Origin: Pleurobrachia bachei
Lineage: Eukaryota; Ctenophora; Tentaculata; Cydippida; Pleurobrachiidae
Assembly: GCA_000695325.1 (NCBI GenBank)
Contig: AVPN01000337.1
Location: 5,797 to 60,762, forward strand
DNA: 54,966 bases
Reading direction: 5' to 3'
The notes under the pieces are model-generated. The model searched no databases. It saw nothing but the letters and a program-made list of their open reading frames with translations, and was not told the origin of the DNA. The translations under genes were made by a program, and so were the position numbers. The first letter of the stretch is position 1; the number at the start of each line of letters is the position of its first letter. Shown here piece by piece: positions 44,461 through 54,966 of the stretch.

Positions 44461-44912
44461 CGGTTTCAAGTACCTCGGCCCAAGTGGGAGTGGGTGAAAG
44501 AGCGGTGCTGTCTTGTGAGATAAAGGGTGTCAAGGATGAAGGAGTTCAAGTAACGTGGTCTGCTAATGGAAATACTATTGGATCCGGCACCGACCAAGGT
44601 AATATTGGGTGATTGGGTTGATTTGTGATGAACCTGGGATATGCTGGTTGTTTTAATGACGTCTTAGGAACCTGAGGAATTGGGTTCTCCCCCAATATGG
44701 ATACTAGTGGTAACCAACATGGTTACTAGTGGTAACCAACATAACTAACCACTCCTCTACAGGATCGGTATTGAACAGTGATCAGATCTCCACCTTCACG
44801 AAGGACGTGGCACCAGAAACTACGGGTCAGGTGACCTATACTTGCTCCGTAAAATCCAAGGCCCTACCAAACTCATCATCTCACGAGGAGATACTGAACT
44901 TATGGACTTATG
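44461..44912 (+). CDS. Giant Ig gene, exons 60-61: one Ig domain
   Basis: Exons 44461-44598 (VGVGERAVLSCEIKG, VTWSANGNT) and 44763-44912 (ETTGQVTYTCSVKSKALPNS). Phase 1. A false acceptor copy of exon 60 lies at 44378. Confidence 0.78.
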
Positions 44913-45060
44913 GTGGGTTATTAGACATAATTTAGACTTAATTAATTAGACCCAATTTCCAAACTAAAACTCAAGTCTTCCTCCCTCCTCCAGATGTGTC
45001 CCTGCAGCACCACCCTCCCACTAATCCCTCTCCTCACTAACCCCCCATTCCCCCCTCCAG

Positions 45061-45330
45061 ATGTGTCGCTGCAGCACAGGGAGGTGATCGTTGGTAGCAC
45101 CGTAACCCTCATGGTCTCCATATCCGGAGTCCCCTCCTCACAACCCATCAAGGTCACCTGGACAGGGCAGAGTGAGAATGACGTCACCGTAGCAAATGGT
45201 AATGGAGACACTGTTATCTCTAAACTGACAGTTGGTGAGGCTAGTGCTATGGATGTGGGTGTGACTGTGGAGTCAGTTAATCATCCAGCTTCTACTGTGT
45301 ATACGGGGAATGTTAAACTTGAAACTTTTA
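45061..45330 (+). CDS. Giant Ig gene, exon 62 (copy 1)
   Basis: One-exon Ig-like domain: REVIVGSTVTLMVSISG, IKVTWTGQSEND, AMDVGVTVESVNH. Both Ig cysteines are replaced (TLMVS, VTVES), so the disulfide is missing. False acceptor copy at 44994. Phase 1 to phase 1. Confidence 0.8.
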
Positions 45331-45496
45331 GTAAGTTGAGGAGTATAGTGAGGTTTAGAGAGGTTTAGAGAGAAGTTTAGAGAGGGATTTACAGAGGGAT
45401 TTAGAGAGTGTCAATAGTGGAAGAACTCTCTCTAACTCAGCTAGGGTACCAGCTTCCCCTTTCCTCTTACCAGCTTCTAACCTTCCCCCTCAACAG

Positions 45497-46224
45497 ATGT
45501 ATCAGGTGGAAATGTCCTCGTCACCTCCGGGTCCACAGCTACACTAACATGTACTGTGGATCAGATATCATCAGATCCAGTAGTCATTACGTGGGCTGTC
45601 GGAGGGGTCCAGATCACTGAGGGGATCACAGAGACAGAGTTTAGCGAGGTATGTTTGTACTGAGGGGATTACTGAGACAGAGTTTAGCGAGGTATGGAAA
45701 AATTTTGTAGTGAAACAGGCTCGAGGTATGAATTGGGAGAGATTCGTCCCACTCTTACTAATACAATGTAATTAGGTAATTATTTATTAAAATGTAATTA
45801 ATTTCAGGATTTCAAGAACCAGTCGTCAGTGCTGGTAACAGGGCAGATAGAGAAACTAACAACATATGAGTGCAATGTGAAAAGTACACTTTATACTGAG
45901 AGTCCACCTCAGAAGAAACTTATCACCGCTACACCATTCGGTAAGCAAGGCTTGTAATTTAATTAACTAATTGATTAATGATTAACTGATTAAGTAATTA
46001 ATTAGCTAATTAGTTATATTATCATGAACTCCTCCATTATTAACACAATTCATCTCGCAGGTATAACGGTTAGTAATAGGGAGGTGCCTGTGGGAACTGA
46101 AGTAATCCTCACCTGCTCCGTATCTGGGTTCAGTGGAACTCCCACCCTGGAGTGGACCCTGGGAAACCAGAAACTAACATCTGGAGATACTTATAAGATT
46201 ACCGGGGAGACCCAGGGGGGAGCG
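45497..46224 (+). CDS. Giant Ig gene, exons 63-65 (copy 1)
   Basis: Exons 45497-45648 (TATLTCTVDQISSDP, VITWAVGG), 45808-45940 (LTTYECNVKSTLYTE) and 46061-46224 (VPVGTEVILTCSVSGFSG, LEWTLGNQ). The last is an Ig N-half that leaves phase 0; its C-half (exon 66) follows only after copy 2, so copy 1 is left with an unfinished domain if used alone in series. Confidence 0.78.
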
Positions 46225-46316
46225 GTGAGTTTCTTCGTCGATTCATGGATTTCTGATTCAGATTCTTTGTGCATACTCCAGATTCTAGTTTCCAAACCCC
46301 CCATTCCCCCCTCCAG

Positions 46317-47503
46317 ATGTGTCGCTGCAGCACAGGGAGGTGATCGTGGGTAGCACCGTCACCCTCATGGTCTCCGTCTCTGGTGTCCCCTCCACACAAC
46401 CCATCAAGGTCGCCTGGACAGGGCAGAGTGAGAATGACGTCACCGTAGCAAATGGTAATGGTGACACTGTTATCTCTAAACTGACAGTTGGTGAGGCTAG
46501 TGCTATGGATGTGGGTGTGACTGTGGAGTCAGTTAATCATCCAGCTTCTACTGTGTATACGGGGAATGTTAAACTTGAAACTTTTAGTAAGTTGAGGAGT
46601 ATAGTGAGGTTTAGAGAGAGGTTTAGAGAGATATTACAGTATTATTACAGTATTACAGATAGAGTATTTACAGAGGGATTTACAGAGTGTCAATAGTGGA
46701 AGAACTCTCTCTAACACAGCTAGGGTACCAGCTTCCCCTTTCCTCTTACCAGCTTCTAACCTTCCCCCTCAACAGATGTATCAGGTGGAAATGTCCTCGT
46801 CACCTCCGGGTCCACAGCTACACTAACATGTACTGTGGATCAGATATCATCAGATCCAGTAGTCATTACGTGGGCTGTCGGAGGGGTCCAGATCACTGAG
46901 GGGATCACAGAGACAGAGTTTAGCGAGGTATGTTTGTACTGAGGGGATTACTGAGACAGAGTTTAGCGAGGTATGGAAAATAAAACATCACTTTGTCCGA
47001 GCTCCATACTTAACCCTCTCTAAGCAGGGTGTCTTACTAATACAATGTAATTAGGTAATTATTTATTAAAATGTAATTAATTTCAGGATTTCAAGAACCA
47101 GTCGTCAGTGCTGGTAACAGGGCAGATAGAGAAACTAACAACATATGAGTGCAATGTGAAAAGTACACTTTATACTGAGAGTCCACCTCAGAAGAAACTT
47201 ATCACCGCTACACCATTCGGTAAGCAAGGCTTGTAAAAATTAATTGATTAACTAATTACTAATTGACTAATTCATTAATTAATCGAAATTAGTTATATTA
47301 TCATGAACTCCTCCATTATTAACACAATTCATCTCGCAGGTATAACGGTTAGTAATAGGGAGGTGCCTGTGGGAACTGAAGTAATCCTCACCTGCTCCGT
47401 ATCTGGGTTCAGTGGAACTCCCACCCTGGAGTGGACCCTGGGAAACCAGAAACTAACATCTGGAGATACTTATAAGATTACCGGGGAGACCCAGGGGGGA
47501 GCG
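46317..47503 (+). CDS. Giant Ig gene, exons 62-65 (copy 2)
   Basis: Exons 46317-46586, 46776-46927, 47087-47219 and 47340-47503, at offset about 1256 to 1279 from copy 1. Coding differences are few. The intron after 46927 contains a 51-base segment (46981-47031) that is the exact non-reversed complement of 45702-45752 in copy 1. Confidence 0.8.
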
Positions 47504-47641
47504 GTGAGTTTCTTCGTCGATTCATGGATTTCTGATTCAGATTCTTTGTGCATACTCCAGATTTTAGTTTCCAAACCCTAATGTACTAATCACTCCCTAT
47601 AATTCCTCCTCCTAGGTTCTAAATCTGACCCATTATTTCAG

Positions 47642-47756
47642 GTTCATCTGTCCTACATAACTCTGACGGCTCCTAATAATGATATGACATTTACCTGTCG
47701 GGTGAAGAGTGCTGGACAGACTGATCAGACGGAAACAGCAGCAGTCTACAGTTACA
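47642..47756 (+). CDS. Giant Ig gene, exon 66: end of the Ig domain started in exon 65
   Basis: VHLSYITLTAPNNDMTFTCR and KSAGQTDQTETAAVYSY. Phase 0 in, phase 1 out. Present once, after the tandem duplication. Confidence 0.75.
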
Positions 47757-47926
47757 GTAAGTTAATACACTTGTTTTGGGAAAAAGTTCAGCTCCTAGTG
47801 GAATCTCAAATTGTCCTGGAGTTTTTCACCGGTCCCTTGTTTGTTCATTTGTTAGTCATTCATTATTTATTTAGTGATTTCTGCGTTCTCTCAGCTATTG
47901 CTATAACAACCCCATCTCCCTCCCAG

Positions 47927-48348
47927 CCGTTGAATCGGAGAGTTACGATGTTCCCGTTGGTGAGCCCAGTACGATCCGATGTAAGGTAAAGGGTGCTACT
48001 TCAACCACTCATACCCTAACAATGGGATGGAGGGATGCAAGTGATAAACCTATTTGACTACTAAGTGGACCTCAATGACAGTTCACTCATTAATCCTTAT
48101 TACTTACATCCAGTTTACAATTAACTTATAATTAAGATCCAATTAACCATTCAATTAAGGCTCAATTAACCACCCTCTTAAAACCCAATTAATACCAAAA
48201 TATCCAGCCAACTCATCCAAGTATCATCCAATTAACACCCTTTGTTCCACCCCCAGTAAAATTACCCAAGGAGCGGATCACACGTTGGAGTTGACGGTGG
48301 CTAAAGCTGATTCTGATACAGATATAAATTGTGTAGTTATTGTTACAG
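47927..48348 (+). CDS. Giant Ig gene, exons 67-68: one Ig domain, donor hidden in a complemented block
   Basis: Exon 67 starts at 47927 (VPVGEPSTIRCKVKGATS, MGWRDASDKPI) and runs into TGA at 48055 with no good donor. Complementing from 48055 in place gives TDDSPGVTV and a GTGAGT donor at 48084. The phase left over matches exon 68, 48257-48348 (KITQGADHTLELTVAKADSD, INCVV), to complete an Ig domain. So exon 67 probably ends at 48083. Confidence 0.7.
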
Positions 48349-48513
48349 GTACATTAATTAAGCTTTTTTAATCACCTGTAATATTTGTACGAGCTTGTAT
48401 CAAGTCCCTCAACCACTTATCTAACCACTTGTGTTGTGTTTCTAGTCTTCTAGACTCCCCCAACTGAACACAGAGGCCCCCTCAACCTGCCCCTAACCCA
48501 CCCCTCTTTTCAG

Positions 48514-48810
48514 ATGAGCCACCTGTAGAGCAAGTTGTCCCTATCAAGACCTACACCGCAGTAGCTAAAGGAGCCTCAATAAAAGGAGGTGAAACAGCCA
48601 CCTTGTCCTGCTCAGTAACAGGCCAGGATGATAACTTGGCCCTAAAATGGATGCAAGGGGAGGGAGTCATATCTGATGGGGTGGAGACTGTTAAAAGTGA
48701 GGGGATTGTGTCTACCCTGACCTTCCAGCCTACATTTGAGAAGACCTACACGTGCAGGGTGGAGGGAGAGGATAAGAGTTATGATTTCGAGGCACCACTT
48801 GAAATTAATG
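48514..48810 (+). CDS. Giant Ig gene, exon 69 (copy 1): Ig domain in one exon
   Basis: IKGGETATLSCSVTGQDDN, LALKWMQGEG, KTYTCRVEGEDKSYDF; phase 1 both ends. Duplicated at 49949-50245. Confidence 0.82.
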
Positions 48811-49015
48811 GTAATTAATAATTAGTTGGTAGACGGTTGGCATTCAATACGTTAATCTTGTGACGTCAGAGCATGAAGTAGCAAGTAAAGCCATGGCTAG
48901 CCATTTATTGTTGTTACAACACCATCATCATGCTAAATATTAACAACCCTAACTAAGTATAAACACTTCCCACTCCACTCTACTCCACTCTTCTAAACAC
49001 ACCCCACTCTATCAG

Positions 49016-49766
49016 ATTTGGAACTGGCCCCAGCGGAAGATATCAGAGCATTTAATGGCCAGGAGGTGACCCTAACATGCAACTACATATCTAGTACCAT
49101 TAGTGAAGGTTAGTTAAATTACTTATTGAATTCAAGAGAGTCAGTGAGTCGACTGCTACTCTGCTACTGCCCGGTTTGGAAAGGGCAGCATTTGGTGATA
49201 CTAACTCAACACACTAAGCACCTCCCCCCTCCCCCCAACTCCAAACTAAATACCCCCTCTCCCCCCCCCTCCCAGGTAACTTCATACTAAATAACACCTC
49301 CGCCAGGTAACTTCCAGTGGCTCTACCAGGACGAGGAGTGTACCACTTGTACCCCTACCAACACACCCAAATCATCCACACTTGTTGTGAGTGTGTCAGA
49401 TTCAACTGCCGGATCTTGGAGGTATGAGTAATTGTCATGTGTCATAACATGATACATCAATTGCTGCACTCTACTGCTGTGGTGAAGCTCTATAACCCCC
49501 ACATACCCCAGTTCTAACATTCCACTGATTCTTACTTATCAATTATCGAGAGCCCCTCCTCATAACCCTGATCTCTCTCCATATAGGTGTGGATATACCC
49601 GAACCAGTAACAACAAGAACATCAGAAGTACAACAGTCTCTATAGAGAGTGTGGCAGTTGAGGGTAGTATATCTGACACCTCTCTGTGGGCATCTAGCGG
49701 ATCAACCTCTAGTACCACGTGTACTGTACCAGATGGGCTTACCCATTCTACCCTGGACTCTATCAG
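49016..49766 (+). CDS. Giant Ig gene, exons 70-72 (copy 1)
   Basis: Exons 49016-49108 (IRAFNGQEVTLTCNYISSTI), 49307-49421 (FQWLYQDEECTTCTPTN) and 49587-49766 (RCGYTRTSNNKNIRSTTVSI, STSSTTCTVPDG): one Ig domain with an extra CTTC pair, then the N-half of the next, leaving phase 2. A false acceptor lies at 49276. Confidence 0.77.
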
Positions 49767-49948
49767 GTACTAGGATCATTGATTGAGAAATGAGAGAGAT
49801 AGAGAGATAGAGGGGAGAAAGAGATAGACATGGGGAGAAAGAGATAGAAAAAGGTCAAAACTTTTGTGTTGTGTTTCTAGTCTTCTAGACTCCCCCAACT
49901 GAACACAGAGGCCCCCTCAACCTGCCCCTAACCCACCCCTCTTTTCAG

Positions 49949-51201
49949 ATGAGCCACCTGTAGAGCAAGTTGTCCCTATCAAGACCTACACCGCAGTAGC
50001 TAAGGGTGCCTCAATTAAAGGAGGTGAAACAGCCACCTTGTCCTGCTCAGTAACAGGCCAGGATGATAACTTGGCCCTAAAATGGATGCAAGGGGAGGGA
50101 GTCATATCTGATGGGGTGGAGACTGTTAAAAGTGAGGGGATTGTGTCTACCCTGACCTTCCAGCCTACATTTGAGAAGACCTACACGTGCAGGGTGGAGG
50201 GAGAGGATAAGAGTTATGATTTCGAGGCACCACTTGAAATTAATGGTAATTAATAATTAGTTGGTAGACGGTTGGCATTCAATACGTTAATCTTGTGACG
50301 TCAGAGCATGAAGTAGCAAGTAAAGCCATGGCTAGCCATTTATTGTTGTTACAACACCATCATCATGCTAAATATTAACAACCCTAACTAAGTATAAACA
50401 CTTCCCACTCCACTCTACTCCACTCTTCTAAACACACCCCACTCTATCAGATTTGGAACTGGCCCCAGCGGAAGATATCAGAGCATTTAATGGCCAGGAG
50501 GTGACCCTAACATGCAACTACATATCTAGTACCATTAGTGAAGGTTAGTTAAATTACTTATTGAATTCAAGAGAGTCAGTGAGTCGACTGCTACTCTGCT
50601 ACTGCCCGGTTTGGAAAGGGCAGCATTTGGTGATACTAACTCAACACACTAAGCACCTCCCCCCTCCCCCCAACTCCAAACTAAATACCCCCTCTCCCCC
50701 CCCCTCCCAGGTAACTTCATACTAAATAACACCTCCGCCAGGTAACTTCCAGTGGCTCTACCAGGACGAGGAGTGTACCACTTGTACCCCTACCAACACA
50801 CCCAAATCATCCACACTTGTTGTGAGTGTGTCAGATTCAACTGCCGGATCTTGGAGGTATGAGTAATTGTCATGTGTCATAACATGATACATCAATTGCT
50901 GCACTCTACTGCTGTGGTGAAGCTCTATAACCCCCACATACCCCAGTTCTAACATTCCACTGATTCTTACTTATCAATTATCGAGAGCCCCTCCTCATAA
51001 CCCTGATCTCTCTCCATATAGGTGTGGATATACCCGAACCAGTAACAACAAGAACATCAGAAGTACAACAGTCTCTATAGAGAGTGTGGCAGTTGAGGGT
51101 AGTATATCTGACACCTCTCTGTGGGCATCTAGCGGATCAACCTCTAGTACCACGTGTACTGTACCAGATGGGCTTACCCATTCTACCCTGGACTCTATCA
51201 G
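49949..51201 (+). CDS. Giant Ig gene, exons 69-72 (copy 2)
   Basis: Exons 49949-50245, 50451-50543, 50742-50856 and 51022-51201, at a constant offset of 1435 with almost no differences. Phase 1 in, phase 2 out: it fits exon 73, while copy 1 cannot be chained into it. Confidence 0.8.
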
Positions 51202-51399
51202 GTACTAGGATCATTGATTGAGAAATGAGAGAGATAGAGAGATAGAGGGGAGAAAGAGATAGACATGGGGAGAAAGAGATAGAAAAAGGTCAAAACTTTC
51301 TACAGTTGGGACAGCTGCCTAATATATGACCTACTAGTACTTCCAGTAACTAGATACATGACACCCATGACAACCTTTACACCCTGCACTATATTCCAG

Positions 51400-51606
51400 G
51401 TGGAAGATAGATGGTAAAATAGTCAGTTCAGATGGAACAGGCTACAACTCTGATAACGGTGTTTTTGAGATATCCATCACTAATAACACCAATGAAGGGA
51501 CAGAGACTGCTACGTCCACTACTACCTTCCAGCATTCCGTCAGCGCTTTTGGGAGTTTGAGCTGTGTGGCTAGTTATAGCTCTGGGGAGACTGTGGAAAC
51601 TGAAGG
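51400..51606 (+). CDS. Giant Ig gene, exon 73
   Basis: WKIDGKIVSSDGTGYNSDNG, then HSVSAFGSLSCVASYSSG; completes the Ig domain begun in exon 72. Phase 2 in and out. Confidence 0.77.
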
Positions 51607-51801
51607 GTAGGTTTCATTTGATTTTACCCCTTATACCTTTTTCTCTGTTTTAATTAGAGGGATAGCCAAGGGATAAAATTAGGAAAGATTGAACCATCTA
51701 TTAGATAATATATTCTATCTACAACGAATTACGAAGTAATACCACTCTATTAATTGGACTCTTTAGATTTTAGATTCAATCTATCCTTCCCTCTCCTCAA
51801 G

Positions 51802-52420
51802 GTGTTATGTGAACATGCAGAGGATGCAAGGTCTAAGTGAGAAGATTTACCTAGCACCTGAGAGTACCACGACAACTACTGTAACATATCAAGCGAAGGA
51901 AGAGGGGACTCTTACTTGTACTATTGATCAGGTAACATGGTTACCATGGTTACCATCACGTGTGGTTATACATATGTGGTTACTCACATGGTTACCGTAG
52001 TAACAGCTAGTAATTTAGTCAGTGATATTGCAGTTTATTTTTTGACCAACTCCTAATATAATCACCTCCCTCAATCCTCCTATACCTAACTCCTAATTAC
52101 CTCTCAGAGTGCGGCAGCAGTCGTATCCAGTACAACAAATTCTGACCTCGGTAACGGTAAACTCCAACTGTTCACCGTATCTATAACCCCTCCATCATCC
52201 CTGGATGCCCGAGTGGATGACTCTACCACCCTCTCCAGCCCATCTCTCTCCCTAACCTGTGTTGTAGACTCACTAAGTGTTAGTGGGTTGGTGAAGGTTG
52301 TGGGCCAGAGTGCTGTGGAGACGGGGACGGTGTGGGGTGCTATAGGGGAGAAGTTGGCATTGGAGGTGATGTTTGCTACTAGTGGGGAGTTGGGTGCTGC
52401 GGCAACATGGCAACGAAGTG
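51802..52420 (+). CDS. Giant Ig gene, exons 74-75
   Basis: Exons 51802-51931 (SEKIYLAPESTTTTTVTYQA, GTLTCTIDQ) and 52108-52420 (SAAAVVSSTTNSDLGNGKLQ, SPSLSLTCVVDSLSVSG, AATWQRS). Join phase 0, out phase 1. The pairing of a strand-rich T/S exon with a following Ig N-half repeats the pattern of exons 16-17. Confidence 0.73.
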
Positions 52421-52752
52421 GTGAGTACTAATATTATACTCTTTTGTGTCAATATCTACCATATATCCATACAAATTGAAAACCACGGATATTTTTTTAG
52501 GGTCTATACACATGTTACTACCATATATCTCTCTTCTCATGGTCGCTTGCAGCCATATCTAATCTCTCCCTCGAGCACTCCATCACCTGCCCTCTCCCAT
52601 CTCTCCCCCAGATCTCCCCCAGATCTCCCCCAGATCTGGCAACATCTCTCCCTCCAACATATATCCCCATGATCCCCCTCCCCCCTCATATCAAATATCC
52701 CCCTCTCTCCCTCATCATCTTTCCCTCATCAACTCGCTCTCCCCCTCTGCAG

Positions 52753-53541
52753 ATGGAGCTGGAGGTTGGGATGACTACACTTCAGGAACATCTATTGTCA
52801 GTGCTATTTCGGACTCTGGCACTCAAACTGCCTCCCTCATCATTGATTCACTGACTCCGGAGGATAAACAAGGTAATAATTTAATTAATAAACAATTACT
52901 CGTTAGCTATTCACTTTTTATTAATTGGATGTGCTGATTTTAATTGTAATGTTCTAACCCTTCTTTACGGCGCGGAGGGGTACGCGAAATACAGTAACTA
53001 AGCAAGATTTTAACTAATCCCCCCCCCTCAATTCTCCCCCACAGATTTCAGAGCGACAATCGACTTGACATCAGTGTCCATAACAACCGACTCTCTGACC
53101 GTGCGAGCTGTAACAGTGGCATGCGGTGAATTGAGTAGTGCCTTTGAAACTGAAGATGTTACTTTTAATGTCGATATTTCTGGGGAGGAACTTCCCGCAA
53201 AAGTGGTCCTGGTACATGAGGGTAAGTTAAAGACGAGGGAGTTTTAGTTAGTTGATTAGTTACTGAGCTCCCTGAACCTGGATTAATTTGATAACTAATT
53301 CTAGCCCACTCCCACTTTACCGGGGCCCGACTCCAAATTTCGTCCCGGTCGATTATTTATTATTCCGCGTAATTTAACCTTACCCTGGCCCTCCCCTATA
53401 ATAGTAACCTCACCCTCTCTCTTCAGAAAGTGGTAGTGAGGTTGAAGTGGACTTGACGGGTGTCAGTTTTAGTGCCACTACCACGGTGTCACACACTCTA
53501 ACTTCGGTTTACTCCACCCAGGCTGGAACTTATTACTTCAG
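52753..53541 (+). CDS. Giant Ig gene, exons 76-78
   Basis: Exons 52753-52872 (TQTASLIIDSLTPEDKQ), 53045-53221 (SITTDSLTVRAVTVACGELS) and 53427-53541 (TVSHTLTSVYSTQAGTYYF). Phases 1-1-1-2. Ig-like with AGTYYF at the expected Y-x-C place, the second cysteine replaced by Phe. Confidence 0.7.
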
Positions 53542-53735
53542 GTACCTGATATTTTTAAAACAATTTTTTCATTGCTAAATGGTTCTGAAATATTGTTTAA
53601 TTCCTCAAATTAATACCTGAACCCCAATGGTTTTCTGATCTGCTTACCATAGGAACAATTCTGAATTCGAATGCCCCCTTCCCTCCCCACGGCAGTGTTA
53701 CATACTGTACTAACCACCCCCTCTCCCCTGTGCAG

Positions 53736-54251
53736 TGTTACATACTCAAGTGGACTGACAGCAACTAGTGATACTAAAACTTTGTCAGTTCTAAAAAAGT
53801 GTAAGGAGGTTTCAGCCCCTGTAAACACTGAGCTCCAAAAGGTAAATTATATTAGAAATCTAACTTCTCTAAATTCCACATTAGAGTGAGAGAGAACAGA
53901 AGGGATTTTATTGAAAAATTGTCTGGTCCCTCCAACTTCTTGGTTACCAATAATTGTTCATTGTTGTTTTCGCTCCGCCCACAGGAAAAACGGGCAACAT
54001 TATCCAACATACCGACACCAGACACATGTATTAAATTTAACATCTATCTCCCTCTCCAGGTTGAAAAGTCAGGAGGATATGACCTGGTGGTGACATGTTC
54101 AGAAAATCCAACAACCCCCGATGATGCTGATAATAACTATGTTTTACTGGACTCAGATTCAACAACAATAACTTGTGATACAACAACGGGACTCTATAAC
54201 TCAGACTATCTATCGCCGTGTCTTGTAGTGGTTGCCCCCACTGGTGCGTAG
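53736..54251 (+). CDS. Giant Ig gene, exons 79-80, last recognisable exons
   Basis: Exon 53736-53841 (SSGLTATSDTKTLSVLKKCK) and exon 54060 onward (GGYDLVVTCSENPTTPDD, TTITCDTTTGLYNSDYLS). The frame reaches TAG at 54249-54251, but a GTGCGT donor at 54244 would leave phase 1 like most exons of the gene. So this is either the true end (no membrane anchor, secreted) or an internal exon with more downstream. AATAAA-like AAATAAAA at 54349 favours neither strongly. Confidence 0.62.
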
Positions 54252-54966
54252 TGTAGGATAGAGTTTCCTTTTTTTTAATTAGACTGTTTTTTAACTTTTT
54301 GTAGTTTTAACTTAACTTAGTTTTCTAGTGTTGTGCGAGCACCGTGTAAAATAAAAACAATAACTGTACCTGCGGTGCAATGTAAATTAAATGAAATCTC
54401 AATTTCTTTAGTACTGTTTTTTGTAATGTGACTTTTAGCTTACAATTTGATTTGTGCTATATTTTAAACCCATTTTCTTTATTCGTTTACAAGAACAACC
54501 AAATTAAACGAGTTTTTATTCTTTACATTCACGGCAAACGCTTGTGTTGTTCAAGTCCTTTTTATTTGACAGGGTAGAGCAATACAAGCAAAAAACGGTT
54601 AACACCAGACGACGGTTCGGACGGTACGACGTGTCCACAGTGTCCAGAGTGTGTTTTGGCACAATGACACACAAACAGTCCTTACATGTTTGTAGCGCGC
54701 GGTGATATTTTCACAAATATTAGCACGCGCAATTAATGTCGCGCGGCGCGCTTGTAGTTTTTACGCCGCTCATGTTCTAGTAGGAGCGCTTAGATCATTT
54801 GCCGCCAAAAGTCGCGCGCCACCCTTTTTGCGCATTGTCATAGCTCCTTCATTTCAACTCCAATACAAAATGACCCTCAAGTTTTCGAAAGATCTCGTTC
54901 GAGATCTACATAAAACTTTTGGTACCATTGCTACCTCGCTGCTCCGCAGAGAGGTAGCGGCCCCGG
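54252..54966. other. AT-rich flank, then GC-rich foldback sequence
   Basis: 54252-54540 is T-rich with no ORF. From 54690 GC-rich words appear (GCGCGCGGTG, GTCGCGCGGCGCGC) and two small hairpins: AGATCTCG/CGAGATCT near 54890 and GCTACCTC/GAGGTAGC near 54930. It resembles the GC-rich foldback interior at 10920-11020 and may be a transposon end cut by the window. Confidence 0.45.

Overview
This is metazoan genomic DNA: about 100 short exons with GT-AG introns, no operons, many small transposon relics and one 880-base N gap. Gene content (immunoglobulin-like ectodomain, PIM-type kinase, LINE and Penelope-like reverse transcriptase fragments, many foldback MITEs) fits an early-branching animal such as a cnidarian, but the species cannot be named from the window.

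Almost everything on the plus strand from about 1000 to 54250 reads as part of ONE very large secreted or cell-surface immunoglobulin-superfamily gene. Neither its start (signal peptide) nor a transmembrane segment is in the window. Exons join in consistent phase when one copy of each tandem repeat is used. Layout: 1-918 LINE reverse transcriptase (minus strand); 1004-7643 first Ig / Cys-rich supermodule, with an intronless PIM-like kinase nested in one intron and partly duplicated; 8327-11762 a Cys-rich module in two copies; 11991-17248 an Ig cassette in two copies; 17469-23371 a second supermodule in two copies, up to the N gap; 24628-30360 Ig domains plus a discoidin/fucolectin-like domain; 30510-36287 Ig domains separated by a 2.4 kb repeat-rich intron; 37205-54251 a long run of Ig domains, several in tandem copies. 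The last 700 bases hold low-complexity and GC-rich foldback sequence.

Three patterns stand out. First, blocks of about 39-51 bases are the COMPLEMENT, but not the reverse complement, of their paralogous copy. Five are shown by direct comparison with a paralog. Four more are inferred because complementing them in place removes stop codons or recreates a splice donor. No known inversion or replication process makes this, so an assembly or consensus error is the leading explanation; it makes intact exons look like pseudogenes. Second, seven of ten tandem exon cassettes have different entry and exit phases, so the two copies cannot be chained in frame. Either the copies are mutually exclusive or they are uncollapsed haplotypes. 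Third, at least ten introns carry a truncated extra copy of the acceptor plus the first bases of the exon, just upstream of the real acceptor.

The introns also hold several MITE families: CAGTCGGACCCCGATTTA termini (pogo/Tigger-like), CAGGAACCGACCGA termini around a GTCACGTGAC core, a TTAGGGTCA foldback with its empty site preserved in the paralog, and an element with 8-base target duplication (hAT-like). Palindromes of the GTTGCCATGGTAAC (RFX/X-box) type recur in minisatellites.
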